Of a stretch of DNA of 64,000 nt, positions 63,994 to 64,000 are shown in pieces; position 1 is the stretch's first letter, and the number at the start of each line of letters is the position of its first letter. The stretch spans positions 186,001 to 250,000 of the forward strand of contig NZ_CP039731.1 of the NCBI RefSeq assembly GCF_005155025.1, in the 5' to 3' direction. This stretch comes from Aquitalea aquatilis. Its GTDB lineage: Bacteria > Pseudomonadota > Gammaproteobacteria > Burkholderiales > Chromobacteriaceae. Below the pieces are notes generated by a model. That model had not been told where the DNA came from. It searched no databases and saw nothing but the letters and a program-made list of their open reading frames with translations. The position numbers and the translations under genes are program-made.

Positions 63994-64000
63994 ATGTTCC
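63994..64000 (+). CDS. Start of a further gene (cut by window)
   Basis: ATG at 63994 follows CAGGGAAACCCC with RBS-like spacing; only two codons are visible. Given upp nearby, a uracil permease is possible but unproven. Confidence 0.3.

Noticed and set aside
1-64000. tRNA, rRNA, toxin-antitoxin or defence modules
   Set aside because: I looked for TPsiC-arm-like motifs, paired small ORFs and known defence domains and found none I could support.

Overview
The window is a piece of a proteobacterial chromosome. Gene content and order (puuD-type urate catabolism, dapA-bamC, ileS-lspA-ispH, APS-type cysH with DUF934, glnA-ntrBC, hda-HAD, ubiC-ubiA) and the GC-rich codon use point to a betaproteobacterium, most likely Neisseriales/Chromobacteriaceae (Chromobacterium/Aquitalea/Vogesella-like). 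The genus is an inference. Coding density is high, I saw no tRNA or rRNA genes, and there is one insertion sequence.

Region 1 (1-13.3 kb) is a purine-nitrogen catabolic island. It holds the end of xdhC, an NCS2 purine permease, allA, alc, a LysE-type exporter, uraD, puuE and a GntR regulator on the minus strand. On the plus strand are uraH and puuD (membrane urate oxidase fused to cytochrome c). A second minus-strand block carries gcl, hyi and glxR, with a divergent IclR/AllR-type regulator. Together they encode every step from urate through allantoin, allantoate, ureidoglycolate and glyoxylate to glycerate. An IclR-type palindrome lies in the gcl/iclR intergenic region.

Region 2 (13.4-35.9 kb) is mostly housekeeping: ispH, lspA, ileS-ribF (overlapping), an OmpA-family protein, assimilatory sulfate reduction (cysH-cysI-DUF934) with divergent cysB, a FabG/PhaB-like reductase, the ABC-F factor ybiT, dapA-bamC, a small repeat-rich lipoprotein, roxA, slyD, prmC, mgtE, mtgA, aroE and a rhodanese.

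Region 3 (36-41 kb) is the nitrogen-control locus: glnA, a small DUF4124 protein, ntrB and ntrC. The sequence shows textbook NtrC palindromes and sigma-54 -24/-12 promoters before both glnA and ntrBC, so the circuit appears autoregulated.

Region 4 (41-48 kb) has divergent metR/metE with two TGAA..TTCA palindromes, an AraC-family relic, sixA, lrgAB and ubiCA. Region 5 (48-50.3 kb) is the only clearly mobile segment: an IS30-family element with a frameshifted transposase, lying between two direct copies of a ~255-bp structured repeat. The central hairpin of that repeat has compensatory changes between the copies.

Region 6 (50.3-64 kb) contains a minus-strand group (hypothetical membrane protein, Nudix-TMP synthase fusion, EamA transporter, DUF815 ATPase, HAD phosphatase, hda). 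It is followed by plus-strand purM, purN, a DUF3108 protein, an RsmB-like methyltransferase, a ClC channel, grxD, a degenerate stand-alone EAL protein, upp with an attenuator-like leader, and an unrecognised conserved-looking ORF. Most of the window is ordinary. The items most worth a second look are the covarying hairpin repeat, the upp leader, the long inverted repeat before the fabG-like gene, and the degenerate EAL protein.
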